This document shows, piece by piece, positions 40,164 through 50,959 of a stretch of 64,000 nt of DNA; position 1 is the first letter of the stretch; every line of letters begins with the position of its first letter. This DNA comes from Prevotella sp. (lineage in GTDB: Bacteria; Bacteroidota; Bacteroidia; Bacteroidales; Bacteroidaceae), in assembly GCA_016291085.1 (NCBI GenBank), contig JAEEVW010000004.1, positions 1 to 64,000 of the forward strand. The letters are read 5' to 3'. The notes beneath the pieces were generated by a model, which saw only the letters and a list, made by a program, of their open reading frames with translations, did no database searches and was not told where the DNA came from. Both the position numbers and the translations under genes were made by a program.

Positions 40164-41555
40164 TTAGAACTTGTAGTCGATACCAAGTCCAATGACGTTG
40201 TTGGTACGCGAATAGGTCTCGGTGCCGTAACTTGCCTGTTTGTCGTAGTCACTGTAGATGCTAATGAAATAGCCGGCATTGAGACGTACTTTCTCGTTGA
40301 TGTTCCATGCACCACCAAGTCCGACACTGTAGCTGTCACAGGCAAACGAAGTGTTCTGCTGGTAACCGTCGCTAAGTCCGTAGTCGGTGCGCTGACCACC
40401 ACAGCTGACGGTGAACTTGTCGTTGATGTCGTATTCGACACCAGCCAGGAACTCGTGAGTGCCATGGGTAAGCTCGTTCTGACGGTCGTTGGCCATCTTG
40501 GCGTTCTTATCGTCGAAAAAGTGATATTCAAGGGTGGCACGCAACTTGGGAGTGAACTCGTAACCGGCTGATACTGAGAGCAATGCGGGCATGTCGTAGC
40601 GCGTGCGGGCACCGTCCTGATAGGGTGCGGTGTAGACAGCTAGACCGGACTCTACCGTGGTCTTGATCTGTGTGGCCATTGCCGTTGCCGTCTCTGCTGG
40701 CAACTTTCCGGCTGCAACCAGTTGTGCCAACGGAGCCACCACCAACTGATCAGAGTTGAGCGATGCAGACAGGGAGTTGGTCTCGTTCTTAGTCTCGATC
40801 TTGGTGCGGAACTCATAACGAGCCGTCAGCGTAAGGGGTCCCTGATGGTAGTTCAGGCTGATGATAGGCGTAAAGCCCCACCCTTTCTGATCGACGTCGA
40901 GCGAGAGGCTGGCCAAGTTGCCGATGGTGGAATGGTTGGCCTTGACATGTCCGCGATAGTAGCCATCGTAGTAGTTGGCACGAAAACCAGCCGCTGCTGA
41001 GAGGCAGTCAAGAATCTTATAGGTGAAGTTAATCTGTCCACCATAGATGTATTGCTTGCCCTTCATCTCGGAATCAAACTGATCAGGACTGACAACGGGT
41101 GCAAAGCCCTGAGTGGCTTGGTTCAACTGCTGCGTCAGCCCTGTGACCACACTGCCCAGCAGCACGTTGAACATAGGGACACCGTTGTCGTACTTGACGA
41201 AACCGCCACTGCCCACAATGCCAATCATCGAGGAAATGGCCCAGCGGTCCTTCTTATAGGAAGCAAAGAGTGCGGGCACGATAGGCGCAGAGGCTACTCC
41301 TTCGTACTTTACCCCGTTGTAGGAGATGTCTCGATTCTGCCAGGGTTTCTGGAAATTAAGCGAGAGTTGCCAGCCTTCGTGTCCCCAGGCAAGTCCTGCG
41401 GGGTTGGAGAATACGGCGTCGATGTCGAACGAAGCGCCACGAGCCATCATGCGGTCGAAGGCGATGTGATAGTTGGTGTTGGTCATCAGACCGCCAGCAA
41501 AGGCGGTGGTTGAAACGAGGGCTGCGAAAGCCACAAAAGCAAATATTTTTTTCAT
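40164..41555 (-). CDS. OmpP1/FadL family outer-membrane transporter
   Basis: Signal peptide, NPAGLAWG motif, barrel pattern ending GLGIDYKF. Confidence 0.82.
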   Translation of the reverse strand: MKKIFAFVAFAALVSTTAFAGGLMTNTNYHIAFDRMMARGASFDIDAVFSNPAGLAWGHEGWQLSLNFQKPWQNRDISYNGVKYEGVASAPIVPALFASYKKDRWAISSMIGIVGSGGFVKYDNGVPMFNVLLGSVVTGLTQQLNQATQGFAPVVSPDQFDSEMKGKQYIYGGQINFTYKILDCLSAAAGFRANYYDGYYRGHVKANHSTIGNLASLSLDVDQKGWGFTPIISLNYHQGPLTLTARYEFRTKIETKNETNSLSASLNSDQLVVAPLAQLVAAGKLPAETATAMATQIKTTVESGLAVYTAPYQDGARTRYDMPALLSVSAGYEFTPKLRATLEYHFFDDKNAKMANDRQNELTHGTHEFLAGVEYDINDKFTVSCGGQRTDYGLSDGYQQNTSFACDSYSVGLGGAWNINEKVRLNAGYFISIYSDYDKQASYGTETYSRTNNVIGLGIDYKF

Positions 41556-41737
41556 TGGAAATATGGATTGATTGATATTTCGGCTGCAAAATTACGAAAA
41601 ATAATTGATATGACCATTGACTTAGATTAATATTTTATAATAGGAGGAAAATTTTCCCAAAAACATTGGGAGGAGTGGATTCTTTTTTGTAATTTTGCAG
41701 CCCAATTGTACATTTTATAACGCGTTATTATATATTT

Positions 41738-42334
41738 ATGGCAGACAAGAAGAAAATCAAGACCGCGCTCATCTCAGTGTTTCACAAAGATGGGCTGGAA
41801 GAATTGCTGAAGAAGCTGAACGACGAGGGCGTGAAGTTCCTGTCGACAGGCGGTACGCAGACATTTATTGAGTCGCTGGGCTACGAGTGTGAGAAGGTGG
41901 AGAACGTGACGACATATCCCTCGATACTCGGTGGCCGTGTGAAGACCCTGCATCCGAAGGTGTTCGGAGGCATTCTGGGCAGACGCGAGCTGGAGGAAGA
42001 CCGCCAGCAGATGGCCCAGTACGAGATTCCTGAAATCGACCTTGTGGTGGTTGATTTGTATCCCTTCGAGCAGACGGTGGCCAGTGGTGCCAGCGAAGAA
42101 GACATCATCGAGAAGATTGACATCGGTGGCATCTCGCTGATTCGTGCAGGTGCAAAAAATTTCAATGATGTAGTGATCGTTCCGTCGAAGGCTGAGTACT
42201 CTATATTATTGGACATCCTGAACAAACAGGGTGCCGAAACCACTAAGGACCAGCGACGCATGTTCGCCACACGTGCCTTTGGCGTCAGCAGCCATTATGA
42301 CACAGCCATTCATGCTTGGTTTGAGAAGAAGTAA
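41738..42334 (+). CDS. purH: IMP cyclohydrolase domain of PurH only (no AICAR transformylase domain)
   Basis: ALISVFHKDGLEELLKKL, STGGTQTF, GGRVKTLHPKVFGGIL; ends at 198 aa. Confidence 0.88.
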   Translation: MADKKKIKTALISVFHKDGLEELLKKLNDEGVKFLSTGGTQTFIESLGYECEKVENVTTYPSILGGRVKTLHPKVFGGILGRRELEEDRQQMAQYEIPEIDLVVVDLYPFEQTVASGASEEDIIEKIDIGGISLIRAGAKNFNDVVIVPSKAEYSILLDILNKQGAETTKDQRRMFATRAFGVSSHYDTAIHAWFEKK

Positions 42335-42361
42335 AAAGTAAAAAAGTAAAAAGGTAAAAAA
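42331..42361. repeat. GTAAAAA(A/G) array (7/8-bp) between purH and mreB
   Basis: GTAAAAA GTAAAAAA GTAAAAAG GTAAAAAA. Confidence 0.8.
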
Positions 42362-43384
42362 ATGGGATTTTTTAGTTTTATTCAGGAGATAGCCATGGAC
42401 CTGGGAACGGCTAACACCATCATTATCAGTGATGATAAGATTGTGGTCGACGAGCCGTCAGTAGTAGCGCTGGACCGCCACACAGACAAGATGATTGCCG
42501 TGGGCGAGAAGGCCAAGATGATGTATGAGAAGACTCATGACAACATACGTACCGTTCGTCCGTTGCGAGACGGTGTGATTGCCGACTTCTCGGCCTGCGA
42601 GCAGATGATGCGCGGACTGATCAAGATGGTACATACAGGTCACCGTCTGTTCTCGCCATCGTTGCGCATGGTAATCGGTGTGCCCTCGGGTTCGACTGAA
42701 GTGGAGCTGCGCGCCGTGCGCGACTCAGCCGAGCATGCCGACGGACGTGATGTTTATCTGATTTTCGAGCCTATGGCAGCAGCAATCGGTATCGGTATCG
42801 ATGTGGAAGCTCCTGAGGGCAATATGATTGTCGATATCGGTGGCGGTTCTACGGAGATTGCTGTCATCTCGCTGGGTGGTATCGTATCGAACAACTCGAT
42901 TCGTACGGCTGGCGACGACTTGACTGCTGATATTCAAGAATACATGTCGCGCCAGCACAACGTGAAGGTGTCGGAGCGTATGGCAGAGCGCATCAAGATT
43001 GCTGTAGGTTCGGCTCTGACCGACCTGGGCGATGATGCTCCCGAAGACTACATCGTGCATGGCCCGAACCGTATCACTGCACTGCCTATGGAGGTTCCCG
43101 TATGCTATCAGGAGATTGCACACTGCTTGGACAAGACTGTGGCCAAGATTGAGAATGCCGTCCTGTCTGCGCTTGAGAACACGCCCCCTGAGCTGTATGC
43201 TGACATTGTGAAGAACGGTATCTGGCTGGCTGGCGGTGGTGCACTGCTTCGCGGACTGGACCGTCGTCTGGAAGGAAAGATCAACATTCCTTTCCACATT
43301 GCAGAAGACCCCTTGCACTCAGTGGCCAAGGGTGCTGGCATCGCACTGAAGAACGTGGACCGATTCTCATTCCTGATGAGATAA
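42362..43384 (+). CDS. mreB: Rod shape-determining protein MreB
   Basis: AMDLGTANTIII, IDIGGGSTEIAVISLGG, LAGGGALLRGLD. Confidence 0.96.
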   Translation: MGFFSFIQEIAMDLGTANTIIISDDKIVVDEPSVVALDRHTDKMIAVGEKAKMMYEKTHDNIRTVRPLRDGVIADFSACEQMMRGLIKMVHTGHRLFSPSLRMVIGVPSGSTEVELRAVRDSAEHADGRDVYLIFEPMAAAIGIGIDVEAPEGNMIVDIGGGSTEIAVISLGGIVSNNSIRTAGDDLTADIQEYMSRQHNVKVSERMAERIKIAVGSALTDLGDDAPEDYIVHGPNRITALPMEVPVCYQEIAHCLDKTVAKIENAVLSALENTPPELYADIVKNGIWLAGGGALLRGLDRRLEGKINIPFHIAEDPLHSVAKGAGIALKNVDRFSFLMR

Positions 43385-43391
43385 CCCCTCC

Positions 43392-44264
43392 ATGAAGAAC
43401 CTGCTGGAGTTTCTGAAAAACCACTTCCACTGGGCTCTCTTCGTATTGCTTGAAGTGCTGAGTGCTGTGCTGTTGTTTCAATACAACAACTACCAGAACA
43501 GCGTTTGGTTTACGACAGCCAACTGGGCTGTAGGAAAAGTGTACGAGGGAACCGCGTGGGTGGAGTCGTTTTTCTCATTGTCGAAAGTCAATGAGGACTT
43601 GACGCTTCGTAACTTTTATTTGGAGCGTCAGGTCACTCAGCTTCGCCGTCTGTATGACGAGGCTACGGCTCCTGAAGCAAGTGCTCAGGAACAACAGGAA
43701 ATAGAGAAACTTGCACAGTATAAGTTGATACCCGCCAAGGTGGTAACCAACGAACTGCACTTGTCGAACAACCTGATTACCATCAACAAAGGCGCTAAGG
43801 ATAGTGTGGAAGTTGGCATGGGTGTGGCCTGTGGGAAAGGCGTTGTCGGCGTGGTATTTCTAACGAGCGATCACTACAGCGTGGTGATTCCCGTGCTGAA
43901 CATGAAGTCGTCGCGCATCAGCTGTGCCATCCGCAATCGCGGATACTTCGGTGTGCTGCGCTGGGACGGCAAAGATGCTGGTATAGCGTATGTGGAGGAT
44001 ATCCCCCGCCATGCCCGATTCAAGCGAGGCGAATGGGTAGAAACCAACGGCTATTCGACAATCTTTCCCCCTGGCGTACTGGTGGGACAAATCAAACAGG
44101 TATATAACTCACGTGATGGACTATCGTATCGTCTACAGGTGCGGCTGTCAACTGATTTCGGCAACCTGCGCGACGTAGTGGTAATCAGCGACAAGTCGAT
44201 TGCCGAGCGCATGCGCATTATGCAGGCAGCAAGAGATTCACTGAAACTGAACGTGAGCGAGTGA
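43392..44264 (+). CDS. mreC: Rod shape-determining protein MreC
   Basis: Position in the mre operon; ACGKGVVGVVFLTSDHYSVVIPVLN. Confidence 0.93.
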   Translation: MKNLLEFLKNHFHWALFVLLEVLSAVLLFQYNNYQNSVWFTTANWAVGKVYEGTAWVESFFSLSKVNEDLTLRNFYLERQVTQLRRLYDEATAPEASAQEQQEIEKLAQYKLIPAKVVTNELHLSNNLITINKGAKDSVEVGMGVACGKGVVGVVFLTSDHYSVVIPVLNMKSSRISCAIRNRGYFGVLRWDGKDAGIAYVEDIPRHARFKRGEWVETNGYSTIFPPGVLVGQIKQVYNSRDGLSYRLQVRLSTDFGNLRDVVVISDKSIAERMRIMQAARDSLKLNVSE

Positions 44265-44269
44265 AGAGA

Positions 44270-44297
44270 GTTGACAGTTGATAGTTGACAGTTGAGA
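44270..44297. repeat. Heptanucleotide array GTTGANA x4
   Basis: GTTGACA GTTGATA GTTGACA GTTGAGA between mreC and mreD. Confidence 0.92.
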
Positions 44298-44300
44298 AAT

Positions 44301-44804
44301 ATGAAAGCGGATATACTGAAACGGTTAGGGGTGTTTGTCATTTTCGTGCTGGCACAGGCTATTGTGCTGGGACGTATACACCTGTTCCATTATGCCACAC
44401 CGCTGCTATACATTTACTTCGTACTTAGCTTCGAGCGCAACCATCCGAAATGGGCCATCCTACTGTGGAGTTTCTTCATGGGACTCTTCGTCGATATTTT
44501 TGCTAATACACCAGGACTGGCTGCAGCATCGATGACGCTGATTGGCGCACTGCAACCCTACTATCTGGAACTCTTCGTACCTCGCGACTCGGCAGAAAAC
44601 ATGAAACCCAGTATTCAGACGCTGGGACCATCGAAATATTCTACCTATATCGTGCCGCTGACATTGCTCTACTGCATTGTGTTCTACTCGCTCGAATTCT
44701 TCAACTTCTTCAACTGGCTGCAATGGCTGTTCTGCGTAGTAGGCAGTGCGGCACTTACGTTAGGACTTATCTATACCTTCGAGATCTTCAAAAGCAGACA
44801 ATAG
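44301..44804 (+). CDS. mreD: Rod shape-determining protein MreD
   Basis: Small membrane protein between mreC and mrdA; ATG start at 44301. Confidence 0.88.
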   Translation: MKADILKRLGVFVIFVLAQAIVLGRIHLFHYATPLLYIYFVLSFERNHPKWAILLWSFFMGLFVDIFANTPGLAAASMTLIGALQPYYLELFVPRDSAENMKPSIQTLGPSKYSTYIVPLTLLYCIVFYSLEFFNFFNWLQWLFCVVGSAALTLGLIYTFEIFKSRQ

Positions 44805-46661
44805 ATGAAGGAGCACCGTTCGGATTATAGGCACTACGTCATCGGAGGTGTCGCCATCCTTATCGTGGCGGTATACATTGCCCGTCTGTTTCAGTTGCAG
44901 ATATCGAGTGACGACTACAAGAAGAGCGCGGACTCGAATGCATTCCTCAAGAAGATAGAATACCCCTCGCGAGGCGTTATCACCGACCGGAACGGCAAAT
45001 TGTTAGTGTATAACCAGCCCGCGTACGATATCATGGTGGTGATGAACGAGGCGAAAGACCACCTGGACACGCTGGAATTCTGTCAGGCCCTAAACATCAG
45101 TCGGCAAGAGTTTGACCGCAGGATGGAAAACATCAAGGACCGCGGCAAGAATCCAGGCTATTCGCGCTTTACGCAACAAATCTTCATGAGCCAACTGTCG
45201 GACAAGGACTTCTCGGTCTTTCAGGAGAAGATGTTCCGTTTTCCCGGCTTCTACGTCCAGCGACGAACCATCCGCCAATACCAGTATCCGCTGGCTGCCC
45301 ACGTATTAGGCGACATTGCGGAAGTGTCGCAAGGCGATATTGAAGCCGACGACTACTACCAACCTGGTGACTACATTGGCAAGCTGGGCATTGAGCGCAG
45401 CTACGAGAAACAGTTGCGAGGCGAGAAAGGTATACAGATTCTGTTGCGCGACGCCCATGGCCGTGTACAGGGACGCTATCAGAACGGACGATTCGACCGC
45501 CGCCCTGTGGCAGGCAAGAATCTGAAACTGGGTATTGACGTTGAACTGCAGGCGCTGGGCGAACGGCTGATGGAAGGCAAGATAGGCTCCATCGTGGCCA
45601 TCGAGCCGTCAACGGGCGAGGTACTCTGTATGGTGTCGTCACCCTCTTACGATCCTCGTATGATGGTAGGTCGCCAGCGTTCTAAAAGCCACCACCAACT
45701 GAGCCAGAACGTGTGGAAGCCGTTGTTGAACAGAAGCATCATGGGACAGTATCCACCTGGATCAACGTTCAAGACCACACAGGGCCTGACATTTATGTCG
45801 GAAGGCATTCTGCACCCCACACATACCGCGTACCCGTGCGGACACGGATTCAACTACAAGGGTTTGCACGTAGGCTGTCACGGGCATGCCTCGCCACTGC
45901 CCTTAGTGCCGGCATTGTCGACGTCGTGCAACGGATATTTCTGTTGGGGACTCTACTACATGATCAACCAACACGTCTCAAAATACGGCTCCGTACAGAA
46001 CGCCATGGACAAATGGCGCGACTACATGGTGTCGATGGGATTCGGTTATAAACTGGGCGTAGACCTGCCTGGCGAGAAACGAGGACTCATTCCCAACTCG
46101 AAATTCTACGATAAAGCGTATAAGGGTTCTTGGAACGGACTGACCATCATCTCTATCGCCATCGGACAGGGCGAGGTGAACGCCACCCCACTTCAGATTG
46201 CCAACCTGGGAGCGACGATAGCCAACCGGGGATGGTTCATTACGCCCCACGTCGTGAAGCAGGTACAAGGTGAAAAACTGGACACCACCTATACACGACG
46301 TCGTTACACGATGGCCAAGCGCGATGCATATGACTATGTGGTACAGGGTATGAGGGCATCGGCTACGGGCGGAACGTGCAAGGCGCTGGCTCACTACGAC
46401 TTTATGGCGTGCGGCAAGACGGGTACGGCGCAAAACCGCGGTCACGACCACTCGGTATTCATGGGTTTTGCACCGATGGACAAGCCCAAGATCGCTGTTG
46501 CCGTCTATGTGGAGAACGGTGGCTGGGGCGCTACATATGGTGTTCCTCTGGGGGGACTGATTATGGAACAGTATATCAACGGAAAACTTTCAGAAGCCTC
46601 GCAGAAGAAGGCTGATGAATTCCAACACAAACATATTTCGTATGGCACGACGAGCAGATAA
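44805..46661 (+). CDS. mrdA: Penicillin-binding protein 2
   Basis: PPGSTFKTTQ (SxxK), CNGYF, CGKTGTAQN. Confidence 0.95.
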   Translation: MKEHRSDYRHYVIGGVAILIVAVYIARLFQLQISSDDYKKSADSNAFLKKIEYPSRGVITDRNGKLLVYNQPAYDIMVVMNEAKDHLDTLEFCQALNISRQEFDRRMENIKDRGKNPGYSRFTQQIFMSQLSDKDFSVFQEKMFRFPGFYVQRRTIRQYQYPLAAHVLGDIAEVSQGDIEADDYYQPGDYIGKLGIERSYEKQLRGEKGIQILLRDAHGRVQGRYQNGRFDRRPVAGKNLKLGIDVELQALGERLMEGKIGSIVAIEPSTGEVLCMVSSPSYDPRMMVGRQRSKSHHQLSQNVWKPLLNRSIMGQYPPGSTFKTTQGLTFMSEGILHPTHTAYPCGHGFNYKGLHVGCHGHASPLPLVPALSTSCNGYFCWGLYYMINQHVSKYGSVQNAMDKWRDYMVSMGFGYKLGVDLPGEKRGLIPNSKFYDKAYKGSWNGLTIISIAIGQGEVNATPLQIANLGATIANRGWFITPHVVKQVQGEKLDTTYTRRRYTMAKRDAYDYVVQGMRASATGGTCKALAHYDFMACGKTGTAQNRGHDHSVFMGFAPMDKPKIAVAVYVENGGWGATYGVPLGGLIMEQYINGKLSEASQKKADEFQHKHISYGTTSR

Positions 46662-48105
46662 ACAACCAAGCGTTCTGAGGAGCATCGACTGGTGGACGAT
46701 AGCTATCTATATCGCCCTGCTTTCCTTCGGATGGATCAGCGTTTGCGGAGCCAGCTACTCGTATGGAGAGACGGATATCTTCAGCCTGTCGACACGTTCT
46801 GGTATGCAGATAGTATGGATAGGGACAAGTATCGTGCTGGGATTTGTCATCGTCATGCTCGACGACAGGTTCTACGACACCTTCGCATACATCATCTATG
46901 CCCTATTGCTACTGTTGCTATTTGCCACGATATTCAATCCACACAGCATCAAAGGCTCACGATCATGGCTCGTACTGGGTCCCCTGCGACTGCAACCGGC
47001 GGAGTTTGCCAAATTCGCCACCGCACTGGCGTTGGCCAAGTTCATGTCGGTATATGGCTATAACATCAACCAGACGAAACACTTCGTGGCCACACTGGCA
47101 CTTATCCTGATGCCGATGATATGCATCGTACTGCAAAGGGAAACGGGCTCTGCACTAGTCTATCTGGCGTTTTTCCTGATGTTCTATCGCGAGGGGATGC
47201 CTGGATCCATCCTATTTACAGGAGTGGCGCTGGTGGTCTATTTTGTAGTGGGCATCCGCTTTGCCGACGTCCACATGGGCGCTGCGGGAGTGACGAGTGT
47301 GGGCAAGTTTGCCGTCATGCTGCTTATCCAGATTTTCTCGATAGGCATGATATGGGTGTATTGCAACCAACGGACAGCCTTGCGACTATTCTTGTATTGC
47401 ATGGGCATCACGCTGGCCTCGCTGCTACTGTTGCAACTGCCTTTCGACATTGTCTATATCCAACTGGCCGCGACACTCATCCTTGTGGGGTATTGCATCT
47501 GGGAGGGGCTGGGAACACGCATCCGCTCCTATTTCTTCATCGCCCTGTTTGCCGTGGGTTCTGTGGGTTTCTTCTACGGAGCCGACTTCATCATGCAAAA
47601 CGTGATGGAGCCCCACCAGCGCTCGCGTATCAACGTACTGCTGGGACTGGACGAAGACCTGCGCGGTGCAGGCTATAACGTGCACCAGTCGGAGATTGCC
47701 ATCGGATCGGGAGGTCTCGAGGGAAAAGGATTCCTGAATGGTACCCAAACGAAACTGAAGTTCGTTCCTGAGCAGGACACCGACTTCATCTTCTGTACCG
47801 TTGGCGAGGAAGAGGGTTTCCTGGGGTCTGCCGCTGTGCTGCTATTGTTCCTGGCATTGATACTAAGGCTCATCTACCTGTCGGAACGGCAACTGCTGCG
47901 TTTTAACAGAGTCTATGGATACTGCGTGCTGTCCGTCTTCCTGTTCCATCTCTTCATCAATGTGGGCATGGTGCTGGGACTGACACCTGTGATTGGTATT
48001 CCCCTGCCGTTCTTCAGCTATGGAGGATCGTCGCTATGGGGATTCACCTTCCTGCTATTCATCTTCCTGCGTCTCGACGCCAACCGCAACCTGACGCGTT
48101 CATAG
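46642..48105 (+). CDS. rodA: Rod shape-determining protein RodA
   Basis: FTSW-type membrane protein; FVPEQDTDFIFCTVGEEEGFLG, FFSYGGSSLW. Confidence 0.93.
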   Translation: MARRADKQPSVLRSIDWWTIAIYIALLSFGWISVCGASYSYGETDIFSLSTRSGMQIVWIGTSIVLGFVIVMLDDRFYDTFAYIIYALLLLLLFATIFNPHSIKGSRSWLVLGPLRLQPAEFAKFATALALAKFMSVYGYNINQTKHFVATLALILMPMICIVLQRETGSALVYLAFFLMFYREGMPGSILFTGVALVVYFVVGIRFADVHMGAAGVTSVGKFAVMLLIQIFSIGMIWVYCNQRTALRLFLYCMGITLASLLLLQLPFDIVYIQLAATLILVGYCIWEGLGTRIRSYFFIALFAVGSVGFFYGADFIMQNVMEPHQRSRINVLLGLDEDLRGAGYNVHQSEIAIGSGGLEGKGFLNGTQTKLKFVPEQDTDFIFCTVGEEEGFLGSAAVLLLFLALILRLIYLSERQLLRFNRVYGYCVLSVFLFHLFINVGMVLGLTPVIGIPLPFFSYGGSSLWGFTFLLFIFLRLDANRNLTRS

Positions 48106-48585
48106 TCAGTGGCGCCTGACAAGTCGCAAACCGACGTCAGCTATGCCAGGCAGGATATCGCGTTTCATATCGTGCCGGACAGACACATAAAGCCGGGCGC
48201 CCTCCTGCAAATCCACCGTCGACAAGGGGAAGAGGTATTGAGATTGGCTTAAGCCCCTACCCTCCGCATTGCCTCGCTCGTCAATCAGGTTACACGCAAG
48301 GGTGTCAACATGCAGCAACTGCTTCGATTCGTTTTTCTGTTCCACAATCAGCGTCAAGCCCGTAAACGGATATTCGCCACCGATGCGCAGTCCGATATCC
48401 TCCTGATAGTGCCCTGACACCGTCACCGGACCGACAACAAACGACAACGTATCGTTCTTGTCCCAACCAGCCATGGGGGTATGCTCGTAGTGATAATAAA
48501 CGGTCTTCTCGTTACAGGCCGTCATCAGCACACCACACAATGCCAAAGCCACTATATATAATAAGGTATGCTTACTGTTTGCCAT
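48106..48585 (-). CDS. gldH: Gliding motility lipoprotein GldH-like
   Basis: Lipobox MTAC, YYHYEHTPMAGWDKNDTLSF, location next to ricT. Confidence 0.8.
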   Translation of the reverse strand: MANSKHTLLYIVALALCGVLMTACNEKTVYYHYEHTPMAGWDKNDTLSFVVGPVTVSGHYQEDIGLRIGGEYPFTGLTLIVEQKNESKQLLHVDTLACNLIDERGNAEGRGLSQSQYLFPLSTVDLQEGARLYVSVRHDMKRDILPGIADVGLRLVRRH

Positions 48586-49696
48586 CTTTGGGTTGGGCAG
48601 GCTTTTTGGACTTCTTCTTTTTCTTCTTTTTGGCACGATCGAAACGGGCGATATTCTCTTGAGTAGCCAAATCGATGGGACCTTGAGGAGCTTTCTTCCC
48701 ACTATCTTCCAGCAACGAGATGGGTTTCTCGCCCTTGCGGTTCATCTCGATAATCTGTTTGGCCCGCTCGGAAGGAATGGTCTCCAGATTGGCAGCAATA
48801 TTCTTGTCTGTCGAATAAGTAATAAGACCTGCCAGGATATCAGCCTTGAAATAATAGTAGTCAGCATCCTGCGTCTGCAGCACGGCCTCCTTAGACGGCA
48901 ACTTTCGACTTGCCTCGACATAGTTGTCGACCTCATAGTTCAGACAACACTTCAGCTTGGCACACATGCCAGCCAATTTCTGAGGATTCAAGGAGATGTC
49001 CTGGAAACGAGCTGACGACGTGCCTACGGAAACGAAATTCTTCATCCACGTAGCACAGCACAACTCGCGTCCACAGGGGCCTGTACCGCCAATAAGACCA
49101 GCCTCCTGGCGCGCACCAATCTGCTTCATCTCGACACGGATATGGAATGCTGCTGCCAAATCCTTAATCAACTGGCGGAAATCGACACGTTCGTCGGCAA
49201 TATAGTAGAAAATGGCTTTCTGTCCGTCGCCCTGATACTCTACGTCGCCTATCTTCATCTTCAGGCCCAGGCCCTTGGCTATCTGACGACTCTCAATCAT
49301 CGTCGAATGCTCGCGCTGCTTGGCTTCCTTGTATTTATCGATATCCATCGGACGAGCCAGACGATAGATGCGACGGATGTCGTCAGCACTCTTCAGATTG
49401 GCCTTTTTAATCTGCATATGCACCAGACGGCCCGTCAGCGTCACCACACCGATGTCGTGTCCGGGATTGGCTTCTACTGCCACGATGTCGCCCTTATGCA
49501 GGGGCAGATTGTTCACATTATGGTAATATCCCTTGCGCGTATGCTTGAACTGCACCTCGACCAGGTCGGTAGTATCAGCATTTCCTGGTACATCGGCCAG
49601 CCAGTCGTAGGTATTCAACTGACGATCCTGACGGCCTACACCATATTTGCACAGGCCGCGGTCGCAACCAGTCATTATATCTAAGTCTTTTTCCAT
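48572..49696 (-). CDS. ricT: PSP1/RicT (YaaT) domain protein
   Basis: FKHTRKGYY, IGGTGPCGRELCCATWM, KLAGMCAKLKCCLNYE. Confidence 0.9.
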   Translation of the reverse strand: MEKDLDIMTGCDRGLCKYGVGRQDRQLNTYDWLADVPGNADTTDLVEVQFKHTRKGYYHNVNNLPLHKGDIVAVEANPGHDIGVVTLTGRLVHMQIKKANLKSADDIRRIYRLARPMDIDKYKEAKQREHSTMIESRQIAKGLGLKMKIGDVEYQGDGQKAIFYYIADERVDFRQLIKDLAAAFHIRVEMKQIGARQEAGLIGGTGPCGRELCCATWMKNFVSVGTSSARFQDISLNPQKLAGMCAKLKCCLNYEVDNYVEASRKLPSKEAVLQTQDADYYYFKADILAGLITYSTDKNIAANLETIPSERAKQIIEMNRKGEKPISLLEDSGKKAPQGPIDLATQENIARFDRAKKKKKKKSKKPAQPKDGKQ

Positions 49697-49715
49697 ATTT
49701 TTTCGTTATTACGAT

Positions 49716-49755
49716 ATTTCGTTATTCCGTTATTCGGTTATTTCGTTATTTCTGA
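49716..49755. repeat. 8-bp period array ATTNCGTT x4-5 between ricT and holB
   Basis: ATTTCGTT ATTCCGTT ATTCGGTT ATTTCGTT ATTTCTGA. Confidence 0.85.
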
Positions 49756-50855
49756 ATCAGCAGCACAATCATCTGCAGGGCCAGGTCGAAGAACACTATC
49801 TTGGCATTGGCATTCTGCCCGATGTCGCGAATGGCTTTGTTGATGAGATCTGTGATTGGCAGGATATTGGCCTCGTTGATGAAGCGGGCAAAATTGCGGG
49901 CGAAATCCTCTTCACGCTGAGTCATGTAGCAGAGTTCCTCCTGACGGAAGTTATACATGAAGTTCTCACGAACCAGCCGCAAAAAATAGTCCAAGAAGCG
50001 TTTCTGTTTCTCGCGCCCCATGCCTGCCATGCGCTCCGACCATGTCTTCAGGTCTTTCACTTTGCGCTGGTAGGCCAGTCGCATCAGCGTCTGGAACATG
50101 TCCAGGAACAACTCATTCTCAGAATCGGTACTCAGCATTTCCAATGCCTTCAGCCAACTGCCATTGGCCATACGGCTAATACGACGGGCGACATCCTCGG
50201 TCAGGCCGCGCTTCTCCATCAATGCCTGAAGGACATCCTCATCAGCAATCTTCTTGACATCGATACGCTGTACACGGCTCCGAATGGTTTCCAGCAACTT
50301 GTCGGGTTCCTCGCAAACCATGATGAACACCGTCTGCGAAGGGGGTTCTTCCAAGAGTTTCAGGATTTTGTTAGCGCACTCGGTGTTCATACGCTCTGGC
50401 AACCAGATCACACTGACCTTATAGCCGCCCTGACTGGATTTCAACGACAGCTTACGGATCAGTTCGTCGCTCTCACCGGCCGTAATGATGGCCTGCTGGT
50501 TCTCACCACCCATCATTTCCAGCCACTCGTTCATCGTAAAGAAAGGGCCAGCGGTGATGAGTTCATGCCATTCGCGGGCAAAATCATCACTGACAGGCTT
50601 GTGATCAGCACTCATAGAGGGCAGCTTGATCGTAGGATAGGTGAAATGCAAATCAGGATGCTCTAATTTGCGTAGCATCGCCACATCATTGGCAGTACGG
50701 CTCAACAGTTGTGTAGCGAAACCAAGGGCAAGTGCCTTCTTGCCACACCCCACCGGCCCACAGAGCATAAGGGCATGTGGCAGACGGTCTTCACTGACCA
50801 TCTGCTCCAGGCGCTGACGCACCTCTTGCTGTCCGATTACCTGCTCAAAAGCCAT
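49746..50855 (-). CDS. holB: DNA polymerase III delta' subunit
   Basis: LPHALMLCGPVGCGKKALALGFA, NKILKLLEEPPSQTVFIMV. Confidence 0.9.
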   Translation of the reverse strand: MAFEQVIGQQEVRQRLEQMVSEDRLPHALMLCGPVGCGKKALALGFATQLLSRTANDVAMLRKLEHPDLHFTYPTIKLPSMSADHKPVSDDFAREWHELITAGPFFTMNEWLEMMGGENQQAIITAGESDELIRKLSLKSSQGGYKVSVIWLPERMNTECANKILKLLEEPPSQTVFIMVCEEPDKLLETIRSRVQRIDVKKIADEDVLQALMEKRGLTEDVARRISRMANGSWLKALEMLSTDSENELFLDMFQTLMRLAYQRKVKDLKTWSERMAGMGREKQKRFLDYFLRLVRENFMYNFRQEELCYMTQREEDFARNFARFINEANILPITDLINKAIRDIGQNANAKIVFFDLALQMIVLLIQK

Positions 50856-50959
50856 TTTCTGTGCAAAATTAGTTAAAAAGTGTGGTATTCGCAAGATAAT
50901 TTCAAAGAAAAACGTTACTTTTGTAATCTGTTAACGAAAACTAACTAAAATCATAGGAT

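Noticed and set aside
49647-50666. 339-aa plus-strand ORF antisense to holB
   Set aside because: holB has a Walker A motif and other clamp-loader motifs on the minus strand; the antisense ORF is a shadow.
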